Positions 28,343 through 35,650 of a stretch of DNA of 42,865 nucleotides are shown here, in pieces (position 1 is the first letter of the stretch; each line of letters begins with the position of its first letter). Source of the stretch: a virus; IMG/VR virus record IMGVR_UViG_3300008259_000048, positions 1 through 42,865 of that record. One strand, given 5' to 3'. Below the pieces are notes generated by a model. It was not told the DNA's origin and ran no database searches. It saw only the letters and a list, made by a program, of their open reading frames with translations. The translations under genes and the position numbers were made by a program.

Positions 28343-28521
28343 TAAACCTTTGTCATGATAGTCTGACTAACTATTACAAAATGAATTTTGCTTTACTACA
28401 ATATCATAAGTACTCGCTAGTTGACATTGAAGATATGATTCCATTCGAACGAGAAATCTATGTCCATATGTTAATCGAGCACTTAGAAGAAGAAAAACAA
28501 AGACTAGCGAGTAAACAATAA
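28339..28521 (+). CDS. 51: gp51-like extension, read by -1 frameshift from gp26
   Basis: This 60-codon reading frame continues gp26 after a -1 slip and reads LINLCHDSLTNYYKMNFALL followed by QYHKYSLVDIEDMIPFEREI and an acidic helix. The pattern NYY..NFALLQYHKYSL(v)(d/e)(i/l)E.M.PFERE(I)Y is the conserved tail of the T4-like hub assembly protein gp51. A stand-alone start at 28381 would cut away the conserved NLCHDSLTNYYK, so fusion to gp26 (300 residues in all) is more likely. It ends in TAATG overlapping the tape measure start. Confidence 0.72.
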   Translation, partial: LINLCHDSLTNYYKMNFALLQYHKYSLVDIEDMIPFEREIYVHMLIEHLEEEKQRLASKQ

Positions 28522-30719
28522 TGCAAGCAATACTAGAACAACAAAGATCTAATGTTATTCAATTTCCAGGCAATAAAGCTGCTGGTGGAGGAGATAACAC
28601 AGGTGGTCTCATACCTGTAATCAAACAGTTAATTTCTAGTATTAATACACTAACAGGTGTATTAAGCGGACAGACAAAGGGTAAAATTACATCAACATCT
28701 ACTAATCAGTCTTTAAATTCTAGTCTAGAGTCAGAAGTTGAGACAGGTAGATATCAAGATGACCAGATAAAGTTATTAAAACAGATAGAAGAAAACACAA
28801 GACCTATTACAGCAGAAAAGGTTAAAGCAGCAGACGAGGGTGGTGGTCTTGGTCTTGGTAGTTTACTGGGAGGACTAGCAACTACTATCGGAATAATTGC
28901 TGGAACTATTGCTGGATTAGTCACTGCATGGGCAAAAACTATTAAATTCTTCGTTGTTAATATCGGTCTTGGCATCGAAAAAATGGTTGTGTATTTGTCT
29001 AGATGGTTTCCATCTTTAAGAAAGATTTTATTTAACATTGAGGTTACAGTTTCTTTGCTGGTTGACAGCATGAAAGGTATTTTTAATAATGTCATTACAA
29101 AAATAGGCAGTATATTTACTGGTGCCATAAACTTCTTCAAAGGAATCTTTGGCGAAGGATCTATGATCGGTAAAGTCATCACTACTATAAAGACTGCTGT
29201 TACTGGATTTTTAGAACCAATTATCGCAGGGTTTAAAACAATATCTCAAGTTAGTGGACCAATTGGTAACGCAGTATCGTTTATCAAAAGTGCTCTTGGT
29301 GGTATGATGGAATTCTTTGGGATGATAGGATCTAAGTTAAGTTCTTTTGGTAAATTATTTTCTGCAGTATCAGGTGTGGTATCAAAAATCGCATATCCAT
29401 TAATGATCATTATGTCTGTATGGGATACAGTTAAAGGTGCGCTTGCTGGATGGGAAGAGGGTGGTTTTGTTGGAGCAATTGGTGGTGCAATCAAAGGACT
29501 ATTCAATGGATTAGTATTTGGCGTACTTGACATGATCAAAGGTGCTATCTCTTGGATTGCTGGCGCACTAGGATTTGATGCAGTAGAGAAATTCTTAGAT
29601 TCATTCTCCTTTGCAGATATGTTCTCCTCATTCGTTGACGCAGTACTGTTTATACCTAAAAAGATTCAAGAATTTATCATGAGTCCTATAGAAACACTTA
29701 AGAGTTTAGGTGAATCTATGATGTCTTTATGGGAACCTATTAAAGATATTATGGGTACTCTCGTTGACGCATTCTTGTTTATACCTAGAACATTGTTTGG
29801 ATTGATTAATGACTATATTGTAACTCCACTCACGGAGGTGTTTAAACCTGTGACTGATTTTTTCAAAGGTATTGCAAACAAAGTCATGGGATTCTTTGAA
29901 GACTTCGGTATACCAGAAATAGGATTCTCTGTTTTAGGTAAAAAATTCTCTTTTGGTCCATACTATCCATTCAGACCAGATGAAGGAACTGTTCGTGTTA
30001 GTTCTAATAGTTCACTAGAGCAAAAATCATCATCTAGTGGTGGTGACACTAGTAACTATAAACAAAATATAGTTTCAAGTGGTACTGGCGGTATTGATGA
30101 AAAGACGATGAGAGCAAATGGTATGAGTGAAGAAGCCATTGCCAGAGCGAAAGCAAGAAACAAAGATGAAACCAGAGTATTGACCCAAACTGAAAAAGTT
30201 GGTAAAGATGGTAGTGCGGTATATAAAGAAGACTTCGCTACATTTGATCCAAAAACTGGTAAGGCAATGTTGTCTGGTGATGCAGCTGCTACTGGAGTAA
30301 CTACTGACGCACAGGGTAATAAGTCTACTAATGGAACACGTGAAATTAGTAAACGTGCTTTTGATCAGATTAAGAAAAGCGCACAAGCTGGTGGTGATAA
30401 TGAAAAAATCGCAGAGATTGTCAAAGAAGATGACGCATACCAGAAACTTAGCTGGTTTGATAAACGTAAAGTTGATGTAGGTTACGCTAAGGCATCTGAA
30501 CTTCTTGCAGTAAGTCAACCTAATACTGCTGATGCGGTTACTAAGAAATCAACAGATGCTGCTTCTCTGAAAGAGAACATCAATAAAGCATCTGGTAACA
30601 CTAACGTGGTTAACTCTCCATTGACAACATACAATAGTCAGAAAGTTACCAATGTTAAAGCACCAATCAGAAACCAAGAGTCCTCTGTTGGTGAATGGTT
30701 AAAGAGCAAGTACCAATAA
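28521..30719 (+). CDS. 29: Tail tape measure / hub protein gp29 homologue
   Basis: A 732-residue protein (T4 gp29: 590). About residues 105-350 are hydrophobic and glycine-rich (LLGGLATTIGIIAGTIAGLV, then VGALAGW-like segments and repeated FF.GI / F..IP amphipathic stretches). The C-terminal third is hydrophilic. Long hydrophobic helices of this kind mark tape measure proteins, which set tail length and are ejected ahead of DNA. The position directly after the gp26/gp51 chaperone frameshift is the classic arrangement. The start overlaps the preceding stop (TAATG). Confidence 0.78.
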   Translation: MQAILEQQRSNVIQFPGNKAAGGGDNTGGLIPVIKQLISSINTLTGVLSGQTKGKITSTSTNQSLNSSLESEVETGRYQDDQIKLLKQIEENTRPITAEKVKAADEGGGLGLGSLLGGLATTIGIIAGTIAGLVTAWAKTIKFFVVNIGLGIEKMVVYLSRWFPSLRKILFNIEVTVSLLVDSMKGIFNNVITKIGSIFTGAINFFKGIFGEGSMIGKVITTIKTAVTGFLEPIIAGFKTISQVSGPIGNAVSFIKSALGGMMEFFGMIGSKLSSFGKLFSAVSGVVSKIAYPLMIIMSVWDTVKGALAGWEEGGFVGAIGGAIKGLFNGLVFGVLDMIKGAISWIAGALGFDAVEKFLDSFSFADMFSSFVDAVLFIPKKIQEFIMSPIETLKSLGESMMSLWEPIKDIMGTLVDAFLFIPRTLFGLINDYIVTPLTEVFKPVTDFFKGIANKVMGFFEDFGIPEIGFSVLGKKFSFGPYYPFRPDEGTVRVSSNSSLEQKSSSSGGDTSNYKQNIVSSGTGGIDEKTMRANGMSEEAIARAKARNKDETRVLTQTEKVGKDGSAVYKEDFATFDPKTGKAMLSGDAAATGVTTDAQGNKSTNGTREISKRAFDQIKKSAQAGGDNEKIAEIVKEDDAYQKLSWFDKRKVDVGYAKASELLAVSQPNTADAVTKKSTDAASLKENINKASGNTNVVNSPLTTYNSQKVTNVKAPIRNQESSVGEWLKSKYQ

Positions 30720-30725
30720 TGAAAA

Positions 30726-30748
30726 AGGGCTACCGCAATGGTAGCCCT
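30726..30748 (-). terminator. Rho-independent terminator after gene 32
   Basis: A 9-bp perfect stem (AGGGCTACC / GGTAGCCCT) with loop GCAAT on the plus strand. On the minus strand the stem runs into CCCTTTTTC, giving a T-run, so it ends the leftward gene 32 transcript. A second smaller inverted repeat (AATACT…AGTATT, 30750-30766) may serve the plus-strand cluster. Confidence 0.8.
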
Positions 30749-30768
30749 CAATACTTAAGCAGTATTAA

Positions 30769-31677
30769 TTAGTCTTCTTTAGCAATCTTCTCAAAGTAAG
30801 ACATAACATCATCGTCATCATCGTTAATCTCAGGCATCTTTGGTGCTGGCTTTGACGCTACATTAGGTGCAGATGCTACTGGACGATCTTCTTGTTCAGC
30901 AATCTCTGCAGCAGACTTGCTTGCAAAAGAATCACCAGACAAAACTTCATTGAGTTTCTTTTTCAACTCATCATAAGACTTGAAGTTTTTACGATCTGTA
31001 AACTCAGACAACTTGTGTTGTGCATTTACGATAGCCAATAGTTTTTCTTCATTATCAGAAACTACTACTGGTTCGCTGAAACCTGACTCATCATAGTTTG
31101 CGTAACCATCTTTCTTACGCATACGAAGTTTGAAGTTTGCACCTTCCCACAAATCAAAGACATTAACTGGCTTCTCGTCTTCAAAAGTTGGACGAGCCTT
31201 GTCCATAATCTTATCAAAGATTTTCTTGCCAAATTTAAACAAGAATACCTTACCCTCGTTTTCAGGATGCTTAGGATCTGATACAATCAGAACATTGGCA
31301 ATGAAAGAGAGTTTACGCTTTTGCTTGCGTGCGATTTCTTTGTTGGCTTCAGAACCAGAGTTCCAAAGAGTGGTGTTTAACTCACCAACAGGATCGTTTT
31401 CGCCAAGAGTGGTTAGAGAGTTTTCAATATACCACTTACCAGTTGGACCTTGGAAGCCATGAGAAAAGATTCGAACCCATGGGAGTTCATCACCTTCTAC
31501 ACGTGGAAGAAAGCGAAGTGTGGCTGTGCCATTACCTGCTTTGTCACCTTCCAATCGCCAAAAGCGATCATCGACATATGACTTGGTTTCTGTTTGGGGG
31601 TTTGCGACTTTCTCGAATGCATTAGAGATTGCACCAAAGTCTGAGTTGCGCATTTTGCGGAGTGCTTGAATATCCAT
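30769..31677 (-). CDS. 32: Single-stranded DNA-binding protein gp32 homologue
   Basis: A 302-residue protein (T4: 301). Shared segments are FWRLEGDKAGNGTATLRFLPRVEGDELPWVRIFSHGF, PENEGKVFLFKFGKKIFDKI, WEGANFKLRMRKKDGYANYDESGF and an acidic C-terminus (EINDDDDDVMSYFEKIAKED) that in T4 recruits partner proteins. The zinc site is altered: H73 remains, but the three T4 cysteines are replaced by S87, V97 and L100. The protein coats ssDNA in replication and recombination. AAGGAAATACGAA precedes the ATG. It ends the leftward 33-59-32 transcript, and a terminator follows. Confidence 0.95.
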   Translation of the reverse strand: MDIQALRKMRNSDFGAISNAFEKVANPQTETKSYVDDRFWRLEGDKAGNGTATLRFLPRVEGDELPWVRIFSHGFQGPTGKWYIENSLTTLGENDPVGELNTTLWNSGSEANKEIARKQKRKLSFIANVLIVSDPKHPENEGKVFLFKFGKKIFDKIMDKARPTFEDEKPVNVFDLWEGANFKLRMRKKDGYANYDESGFSEPVVVSDNEEKLLAIVNAQHKLSEFTDRKNFKSYDELKKKLNEVLSGDSFASKSAAEIAEQEDRPVASAPNVASKPAPKMPEINDDDDDVMSYFEKIAKED

Positions 31678-31704
31678 TTCGTATTTCCTTTGTATAAAAG
31701 TATG

Positions 31705-31926
31705 TTAAGTATTTTTAGTATGTTTAATTGTAATTTCATCATTTATTTCAATAGCATCATCAAATGGTGTATCGTCAAAATCATAATCTTCTTCAACATA
31801 ACTATTTAGCGTTTTCATTCCGCCAGTCTTTCGACCATTAGAATGTTTCGGTTGTTTTCCAGAACGCTCACTGGAAAATTCATCAATGTGTTTCTTGTAT
31901 GTCTTGCCCATAATATCACTATGCAA
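31705..31926 (-). CDS. Small acidic protein between gp59 and gp32
   Basis: At most 73 residues; an alternative start at 31911 gives MGKTYKKHIDEF and 68 residues. The N-terminal part is basic (KTYKKHIDEFSSERSGKQPKHSNGRKTGG) and the C-terminal part very acidic (EEDYDFDDTPFDDAIEINDE). I do not recognise it. The position inside the replication operon suggests an accessory role, but function is unknown. The start overlaps the gp59 stop. Confidence 0.5.
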   Translation of the reverse strand: MHSDIMGKTYKKHIDEFSSERSGKQPKHSNGRKTGGMKTLNSYVEEDYDFDDTPFDDAIEINDEITIKHTKNT

Positions 31927-32527
31927 TTTCTTCTATGAAGTGATTAAAAATCTTTTCGATCTTAATCTTATCGTATTTAACAAACCCAGTCAACTTTTTT
32001 ATTCGTCTTAGTTCGTTATCCCAAATATATTTTACTGATACATTTTGCATCCACTTCTCTATTAAAGGATAAAAATCGTCTATAATTCTTAGTGTTTCGA
32101 TGGATATCTTACCACCAATAAACATGTTTAGAGTTATTGGATATTCATTTTCAGTAAATTCAAATATTGCACTGTGTTTAAGTTTGTTCATCTCAACATA
32201 GGTTAGCATTGCAGCTAGGTCGTCAACGAACACCTTTGTAATACTTTGTTTACGTTTCATCCACTGAAGATAATTGTCTTCAGCTTCCTGTCCAGCATAG
32301 ATTGCATTCTCATTACCATAAGCAAAGTTAGAAGTAAAGAACTGGATGATGTCTTTATCTTCTGGATGCTTGATGGCAAGTTTCTCAAATATGTATCTAT
32401 CATTCCTAGCATTAAATGCTTCACGTGTACCACGAACATTGCCTCTGTTTTCAAAGACATTAAATTTATCGGTGGTGAAGTGAAGTTTAATTGCTAAGTA
32501 ATAACGATATGCTTTAAATCCGTCCAC
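31919..32527 (-). CDS. 59: Helicase loader gp59 homologue
   Basis: A 202-residue protein (T4 gp59: 217). Matching segments are FKAYRYYLAIKLHFTTDKFNVF (T4: YKLYLMIKQHMNGKYDVI), RNDRYIFEKLA (T4: RRDKYFFQKLS) and the helical C-terminal half with YPITLNMFIGGKISIETLRIIDDFYPLIEKW (T4: YIFKLLQSNIISFETFILLDSFLNII). gp59 loads the gp41 helicase onto gp32-coated forks. The start is a GTG at 32527, preceded by AGGAAATTGAAAA. Order gp33, gp59, gp32 is as in T4. Confidence 0.87.
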   Translation of the reverse strand: MDGFKAYRYYLAIKLHFTTDKFNVFENRGNVRGTREAFNARNDRYIFEKLAIKHPEDKDIIQFFTSNFAYGNENAIYAGQEAEDNYLQWMKRKQSITKVFVDDLAAMLTYVEMNKLKHSAIFEFTENEYPITLNMFIGGKISIETLRIIDDFYPLIEKWMQNVSVKYIWDNELRRIKKLTGFVKYDKIKIEKIFNHFIEEIA

Positions 32528-32714
32528 TTTTCAATTTCCTACACTGTTCTTTCATAGCTGGAGTATAATCTGGAGAGATCTCCGCTATACTACAATTATA
32601 AGTTTTTCCACTAGGTGAATGGGTGATCAAAAATATCATGAGAGAAATATAACAAATAAAACCTATTAGGAAAAGAATCCATACTCTTATACTAATAGTA
32701 TCATTATCAAACAT
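32514..32714 (-). CDS. Small membrane protein, conserved in phages
   Basis: A 66-residue protein with one membrane segment (WILFLIGFICYISLMIFLI, about residues 12-30) and a short outer tail with GKTYNCSIAEISPDYTPAMKEQCR. The tail pattern NC.IAEISPD…..K..CR is a signature I know from many aquatic phage proteins of unknown role; the two cysteines may form a disulfide outside the membrane. It lies between gp33 and gp59 and overlaps both. No function is known. Confidence 0.65.
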   Translation of the reverse strand: MFDNDTISIRVWILFLIGFICYISLMIFLITHSPSGKTYNCSIAEISPDYTPAMKEQCRKLKSGRI

Positions 32715-32946
32715 CTAATTGTGCCTGTTTAGGTAAATAGTTCAATTCACGAAAGTCCATTTCAATCTTATCCTTCAGCGACTTATTGATAAGCTGGCAA
32801 ATGTCTTCTGGTTCCAAGTAATTGATGCGGCAGTATTCAAGAACCGCATCCATATATGTCATCTTACTTTGGCTAACTTTCTGCTCAATGTGTAGAGAAA
32901 AATCGTTAGCATTTTTAAACAGCAAAACTTCATTATCTAATTTCAT
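32707..32946 (-). CDS. 33: Late transcription coactivator gp33 homologue
   Basis: A 79-residue protein (T4 gp33: 112). The match is the helical core FSLHIEQKVSQSKMTYMDAVLEYCRINYLEPEDICQLINKSLKDKIEMDFRELNYLPK; T4 has IIEKMVEEFGMSYLEATTAFLEENSIPE…..KIQSEAIDENLLR. gp33 ties gp45 sliding clamp to RNA polymerase and, with gp55, drives late promoters. The order 33-59-32 is conserved from T4. Short length (the N-terminal 30 residues of T4 gp33 are missing) fits marine relatives. It is the reason the TATAAATA motifs in the window are believable. Confidence 0.78.
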   Translation of the reverse strand: MKLDNEVLLFKNANDFSLHIEQKVSQSKMTYMDAVLEYCRINYLEPEDICQLINKSLKDKIEMDFRELNYLPKQAQLDV

Positions 32947-32950
32947 AATA

Positions 32951-33406
32951 TTAATCTAGTTTCTCTGGATCAGGATTATAAACTTCATGAAATACAGTCG
33001 GATCCCAATTTTTAAATTCATCAGTGTCCTTATATGATTCATCTGTTTTAGATAATCTTTCTAACTTAGCAGCTTCAGTTTCAAATGTGCCAGCTGCAAT
33101 AGCTTCTTCTTTAGCTTTCTTCTCAGCAGTGACTGCGTCTGCTCGTTCTTTAGCTGCATTAACCTTTTCTGTGTCAGCCTGTTTCAAGTCTGCCTTCTTC
33201 ATCCAATATTCAGCTTCTTTAATTGAACGAGAAACATTATCATAATCTTTTAGTTTGGCTTTATATAATTTCCAAACTGGCGTATCAGTATTATCTGAAT
33301 CCATCTGGTCACCATACTGGTCTAAGAACATAGAGAAAAACTTGTCGAGTCTCATTTTAACTCCAAGCAATTCCTGATACTCATTGATTTTACTAGTTGT
33401 GCTCAT
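32951..33406 (-). CDS. Unknown protein, helical and charged
   Basis: A 151-residue protein with long charged helices: RSIKEAEYWMKKADLKQADTEKVNAAKERADAVTAEKKAKEEAIAAG is a likely coiled coil at about residues 60-105. The N-terminal part is LLGVKMRLDKFFSMFLDQYGDQMDSDN. The C-terminus is acidic with a WDPTVFHEVYNPDPEKLD tail. I do not recognise a family. It is the first gene behind a sigma70-like promoter and lies four bases before gp33. Confidence 0.55.
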   Translation of the reverse strand: MSTTSKINEYQELLGVKMRLDKFFSMFLDQYGDQMDSDNTDTPVWKLYKAKLKDYDNVSRSIKEAEYWMKKADLKQADTEKVNAAKERADAVTAEKKAKEEAIAAGTFETEAAKLERLSKTDESYKDTDEFKNWDPTVFHEVYNPDPEKLD

Positions 33407-33452
33407 TTAATTTCCTTATTGTTGTGGGAGTAATAGACACAGTTATTTATCT

Positions 33453-33481
33453 ATTATACAGTATTTATTATTGCAAGACAA
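33453..33481 (-). promoter_or_regulatory. Sigma70-type promoter for the 33-59-32 operon
   Basis: On the minus strand TTGTCT, 17 bases, TATAAT. The consensus -10 and ideal spacing lie in the 80-base gap before the ATG at 33406. Same architecture as the promoters at 35617-35645 and 36380-36408. Confidence 0.65.
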
Positions 33482-33486
33482 GCTAT

Positions 33487-33816
33487 TTATCCTCGTCGCA
33501 TCCTTGCAATGTCCATAGCTTCTTCGTCAGAGAAGATAGGAACAGCATTGGACTTATGCATCGTTCCAATTCCTTTAACCTTAGTTCCTGTGTAGACTGG
33601 ACTAGGTTTCTTACTACAGTCATGGTACCCAGAATTCAGACTAGGATACTTTACAGTTTCTCGCTGATATGGTTTCTGTTGCTTAACAACCACAGTTGCA
33701 GAAATATCCTTAGTTGGATACTTCTTTAGCATAGCTTCCCAGTTAGCTCTCAACTCTCGCTGTTTGGCATTTGGTTTAGACTTCTTTTTACTAGAATTTT
33801 TCACGTAAATAAACAT
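33487..33816 (-). CDS. Small basic protein, conserved in phages
   Basis: A 109-residue, Lys-rich protein beginning MFIYVKNSSKKKSKPNAKQREL and ending FSDEEAMDIARMRRG. The middle contains YPSLNSGYHDCSKKPSPVYTG. I know this layout (a basic N-terminus, a central YPSL..G segment and a C-terminal EEAM.IA..RR motif) from many phages of aquatic bacteria, but no function is assigned. The ribosome site overlaps the preceding gene's end (AGGTGA). Confidence 0.6.
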   Translation of the reverse strand: MFIYVKNSSKKKSKPNAKQRELRANWEAMLKKYPTKDISATVVVKQQKPYQRETVKYPSLNSGYHDCSKKPSPVYTGTKVKGIGTMHKSNAVPIFSDEEAMDIARMRRG

Positions 33817-33819
33817 AGA

Positions 33820-34815
33820 TCACCTAAGAAAAACATTAACATTTGACACATTTCGGATAACATCATTACTTACATTAAACGCTATGGGAATCGTCTGTTG
33901 TTTCTCATCAATCAACAACGCTGGCTGATTATAACGAACATTGTAACTTCTAAAGATAGAGTTATTGACTGATTCTCCAGATTCAACATATCGATACAAT
34001 TTCATATCTAAGTAATTCTCATGTAGGACTACTTCTTGTCCACCAACATCAGCTACAAGAACTAACTTTGGATTGCGTGGTAGATTCATATCAACATTAA
34101 TGCTGGAACACTCATTACCACTAAAGCAGACCATCATATTGTTATTGATTGGTCGTTCTGGTGGTTTTGTAGCAGAGTAAACACCAAGAGAAGCCAATGC
34201 ACCAATAGCACCAAAATTAGTCATTGAATATGATATCGCTCCACCAGTAATCATGTCACGAATGTTATTATTCGTATCTCCCTTTTGATTAACTACACTG
34301 GCAAATGATTTCATATCACTTATCCACTTCGGTTGCCATGATAAAGTTATATTTGCATTTACAGTAGTCTCATACGCTCCAACTTTAGTAGAAACTGAAG
34401 ATGCATCAGCCCTAATTGCAGAAGTAACATTGTTTAGATGCCTTACAATCTTCTCTCTCTTGTCATGTTCGTCAAAATCAATATTCAATGAAGTGCCTCG
34501 ATTCTTCTTCATCGAATTGTTTTTCGGAACAACATCTGCAATGATCTCTACCTCATAGCCAATAGGAGTGGAGTTTTTCGAAACAACTTTATATGTTTTA
34601 ATAACTCCACCATTGTACTGGTCAATCTGCTCAGTGACACTTCCATTCTTAGCATGGTTTTCACCGATGATGAATGTGCTTGCACCTTTCTCAAGTGCTT
34701 GTGTCTTTGCATTCTCTAATGCAGAAGCATAGGTAGCACCATAACCAGTCACACGCACTTCTTCGGCAGAAGCAAACGTAGATATCAATAAAAGAGACAG
34801 AAGTGTTTTCTTCAT
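33820..34815 (-). CDS. Exported protein with signal peptide, FlgT/LPP20-like N-domain
   Basis: A 331-residue protein with a signal peptide (MKKTLLSLLLISTFASA/EE). The following segment VTGYGATYASALENAKTQALEKGAS resembles the N-terminal domain of FlgT and LPP20-type envelope proteins, where a small alpha-beta domain has A…A…A.. repeats. The rest has no catalytic motif; a Gly/Ser/Ala-rich segment at about residues 185-210 could insert in a membrane. Its ATG overlaps the stop of the lipoprotein gene as TAATG. Exported proteins of this size are unusual in T4-like genomes, so the pair looks like an acquired (moron) unit. Function unknown. Confidence 0.65.
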   Translation of the reverse strand: MKKTLLSLLLISTFASAEEVRVTGYGATYASALENAKTQALEKGASTFIIGENHAKNGSVTEQIDQYNGGVIKTYKVVSKNSTPIGYEVEIIADVVPKNNSMKKNRGTSLNIDFDEHDKREKIVRHLNNVTSAIRADASSVSTKVGAYETTVNANITLSWQPKWISDMKSFASVVNQKGDTNNNIRDMITGGAISYSMTNFGAIGALASLGVYSATKPPERPINNNMMVCFSGNECSSINVDMNLPRNPKLVLVADVGGQEVVLHENYLDMKLYRYVESGESVNNSIFRSYNVRYNQPALLIDEKQQTIPIAFNVSNDVIRNVSNVNVFLR

Positions 34816-35489
34816 TAGAAACCATTCATTTGAGTACGAACAACAGATGCAGCATTGATACTTTTCTTGGAAACCATAAGTGTCACAGCAACCATATTAG
34901 ACTCACGATCAATACTACGATTGGAAATATAAGCACCACGTAGAATACCCTGAGAGTTATCATTAATATTTTCAGTTACAGACTGTGAAATTTTACTGGC
35001 TCTGTTACGCTCTTCCTGACTATATTGAGAGTGGTCTACTTCTGTGTCACTTCCGAACAATTCATCAGACTTGGTATCTTTACTTCGTTTACTGTTTTCA
35101 GAGCCATTAGATGTAACGATGTCTTTCAATGCAGTCTTTGTCACATTCTCGACTGCCTTACCAGACTTGATGTCGTTGTTTAAAAACTCAACTAGATTAC
35201 GCTTTGCACGCATCGTTGCTAACAGGAATGCGTCTTCACGACCCTGAGCATGGTTGAAGTTGATAGGTGCTGTACCTGATGTTTTGATTAACAGCCAATC
35301 ACCCTCTTCTGAGAATTGCAACTGCACTGTTCCAGCTGTCTCAAGAAATTCTGCTTCTGCTTTCCTGATATCTGGTTTCATCTCCAGTTTATTTTCTACT
35401 TTGGCAACAGGTGGTGGACTCTTACTCGTGGATGCACATCCAGTAAGAAATACAGCAAGAACTGCCATTGATATAATACTCTTCTTCAT
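34815..35489 (-). CDS. Lipoprotein with LPP20-like domain
   Basis: A 224-residue lipoprotein. The signal sequence MKKSIISMAVLAVFLTGC ends in the lipobox LTGC, followed by AS, which predicts outer-membrane sorting. A later part (FLLATMRAKRNLVEFLNNDIKSG…) is the LPP20/VNP20-type alpha-beta domain seen in envelope lipoproteins of Campylobacter, Vibrio and others. The C-terminus has GAYISNRSIDRESNMVAVTLMVSKKSI. AAGGAG eight bases before the ATG is a near-perfect ribosome site. It sits between a 41-residue membrane protein and the exported protein at 33820-34815. Confidence 0.7.
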   Translation of the reverse strand: MKKSIISMAVLAVFLTGCASTSKSPPPVAKVENKLEMKPDIRKAEAEFLETAGTVQLQFSEEGDWLLIKTSGTAPINFNHAQGREDAFLLATMRAKRNLVEFLNNDIKSGKAVENVTKTALKDIVTSNGSENSKRSKDTKSDELFGSDTEVDHSQYSQEERNRASKISQSVTENINDNSQGILRGAYISNRSIDRESNMVAVTLMVSKKSINAASVVRTQMNGF

Positions 35490-35611
35490 TTCACATTCTC
35501 CTTAATTACAATTTTCGCACTGTCAAGTTGACGATCTGCAAAATTAGCAAAATTACTAAATCCTACAGTTGCAACAATAACACCCATAATAAATCCAATC
35601 AATAATTGCAT
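35486..35611 (-). CDS. 41-residue membrane protein at the head of the lipoprotein cassette
   Basis: The frame starts ATG at 35611 and reads MQLLIGFIMGVIVATVGFSN and then a polar tail ending IKENVK. The first 20 residues form a single membrane helix. The stop overlaps the lipoprotein start as ATGA. A strong promoter ends five bases before this ATG, so the transcript would start at or next to it; translation would then be leaderless or begin at the inner ATG at 35587. No function is recognised. Confidence 0.5.
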   Translation of the reverse strand: MQLLIGFIMGVIVATVGFSNFANFADRQLDSAKIVIKENVK

Positions 35612-35616
35612 AATAT

Positions 35617-35645
35617 ATTATACTCCATTTATGTTTAAAAGTCAA
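35617..35645 (-). promoter_or_regulatory. Strong sigma70-type promoter for the lipoprotein cassette
   Basis: On the minus strand TTGACT, 17 bases, TATAAT: one mismatch from the full sigma70 consensus and ideal spacing. It lies in the 39-base gap behind the GP88-like gene and directly before the 41-residue gene. It would let the exported-protein cassette be made by host polymerase alone. Confidence 0.8.
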
Positions 35646-35650
35646 TCAAT

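Noticed and set aside
28381-28521. A stand-alone 46-residue gene starting at ATG 28381
   Set aside because: There is no ribosome site, and the conserved part of the family starts upstream of this ATG in the same frame, which favours a frameshift fusion.
28754-29539. Minus-strand open frames inside the tape measure gene
   Set aside because: They are shadows of the hydrophobic coding strand, Pro/Ile-rich, and lack starts with ribosome sites.
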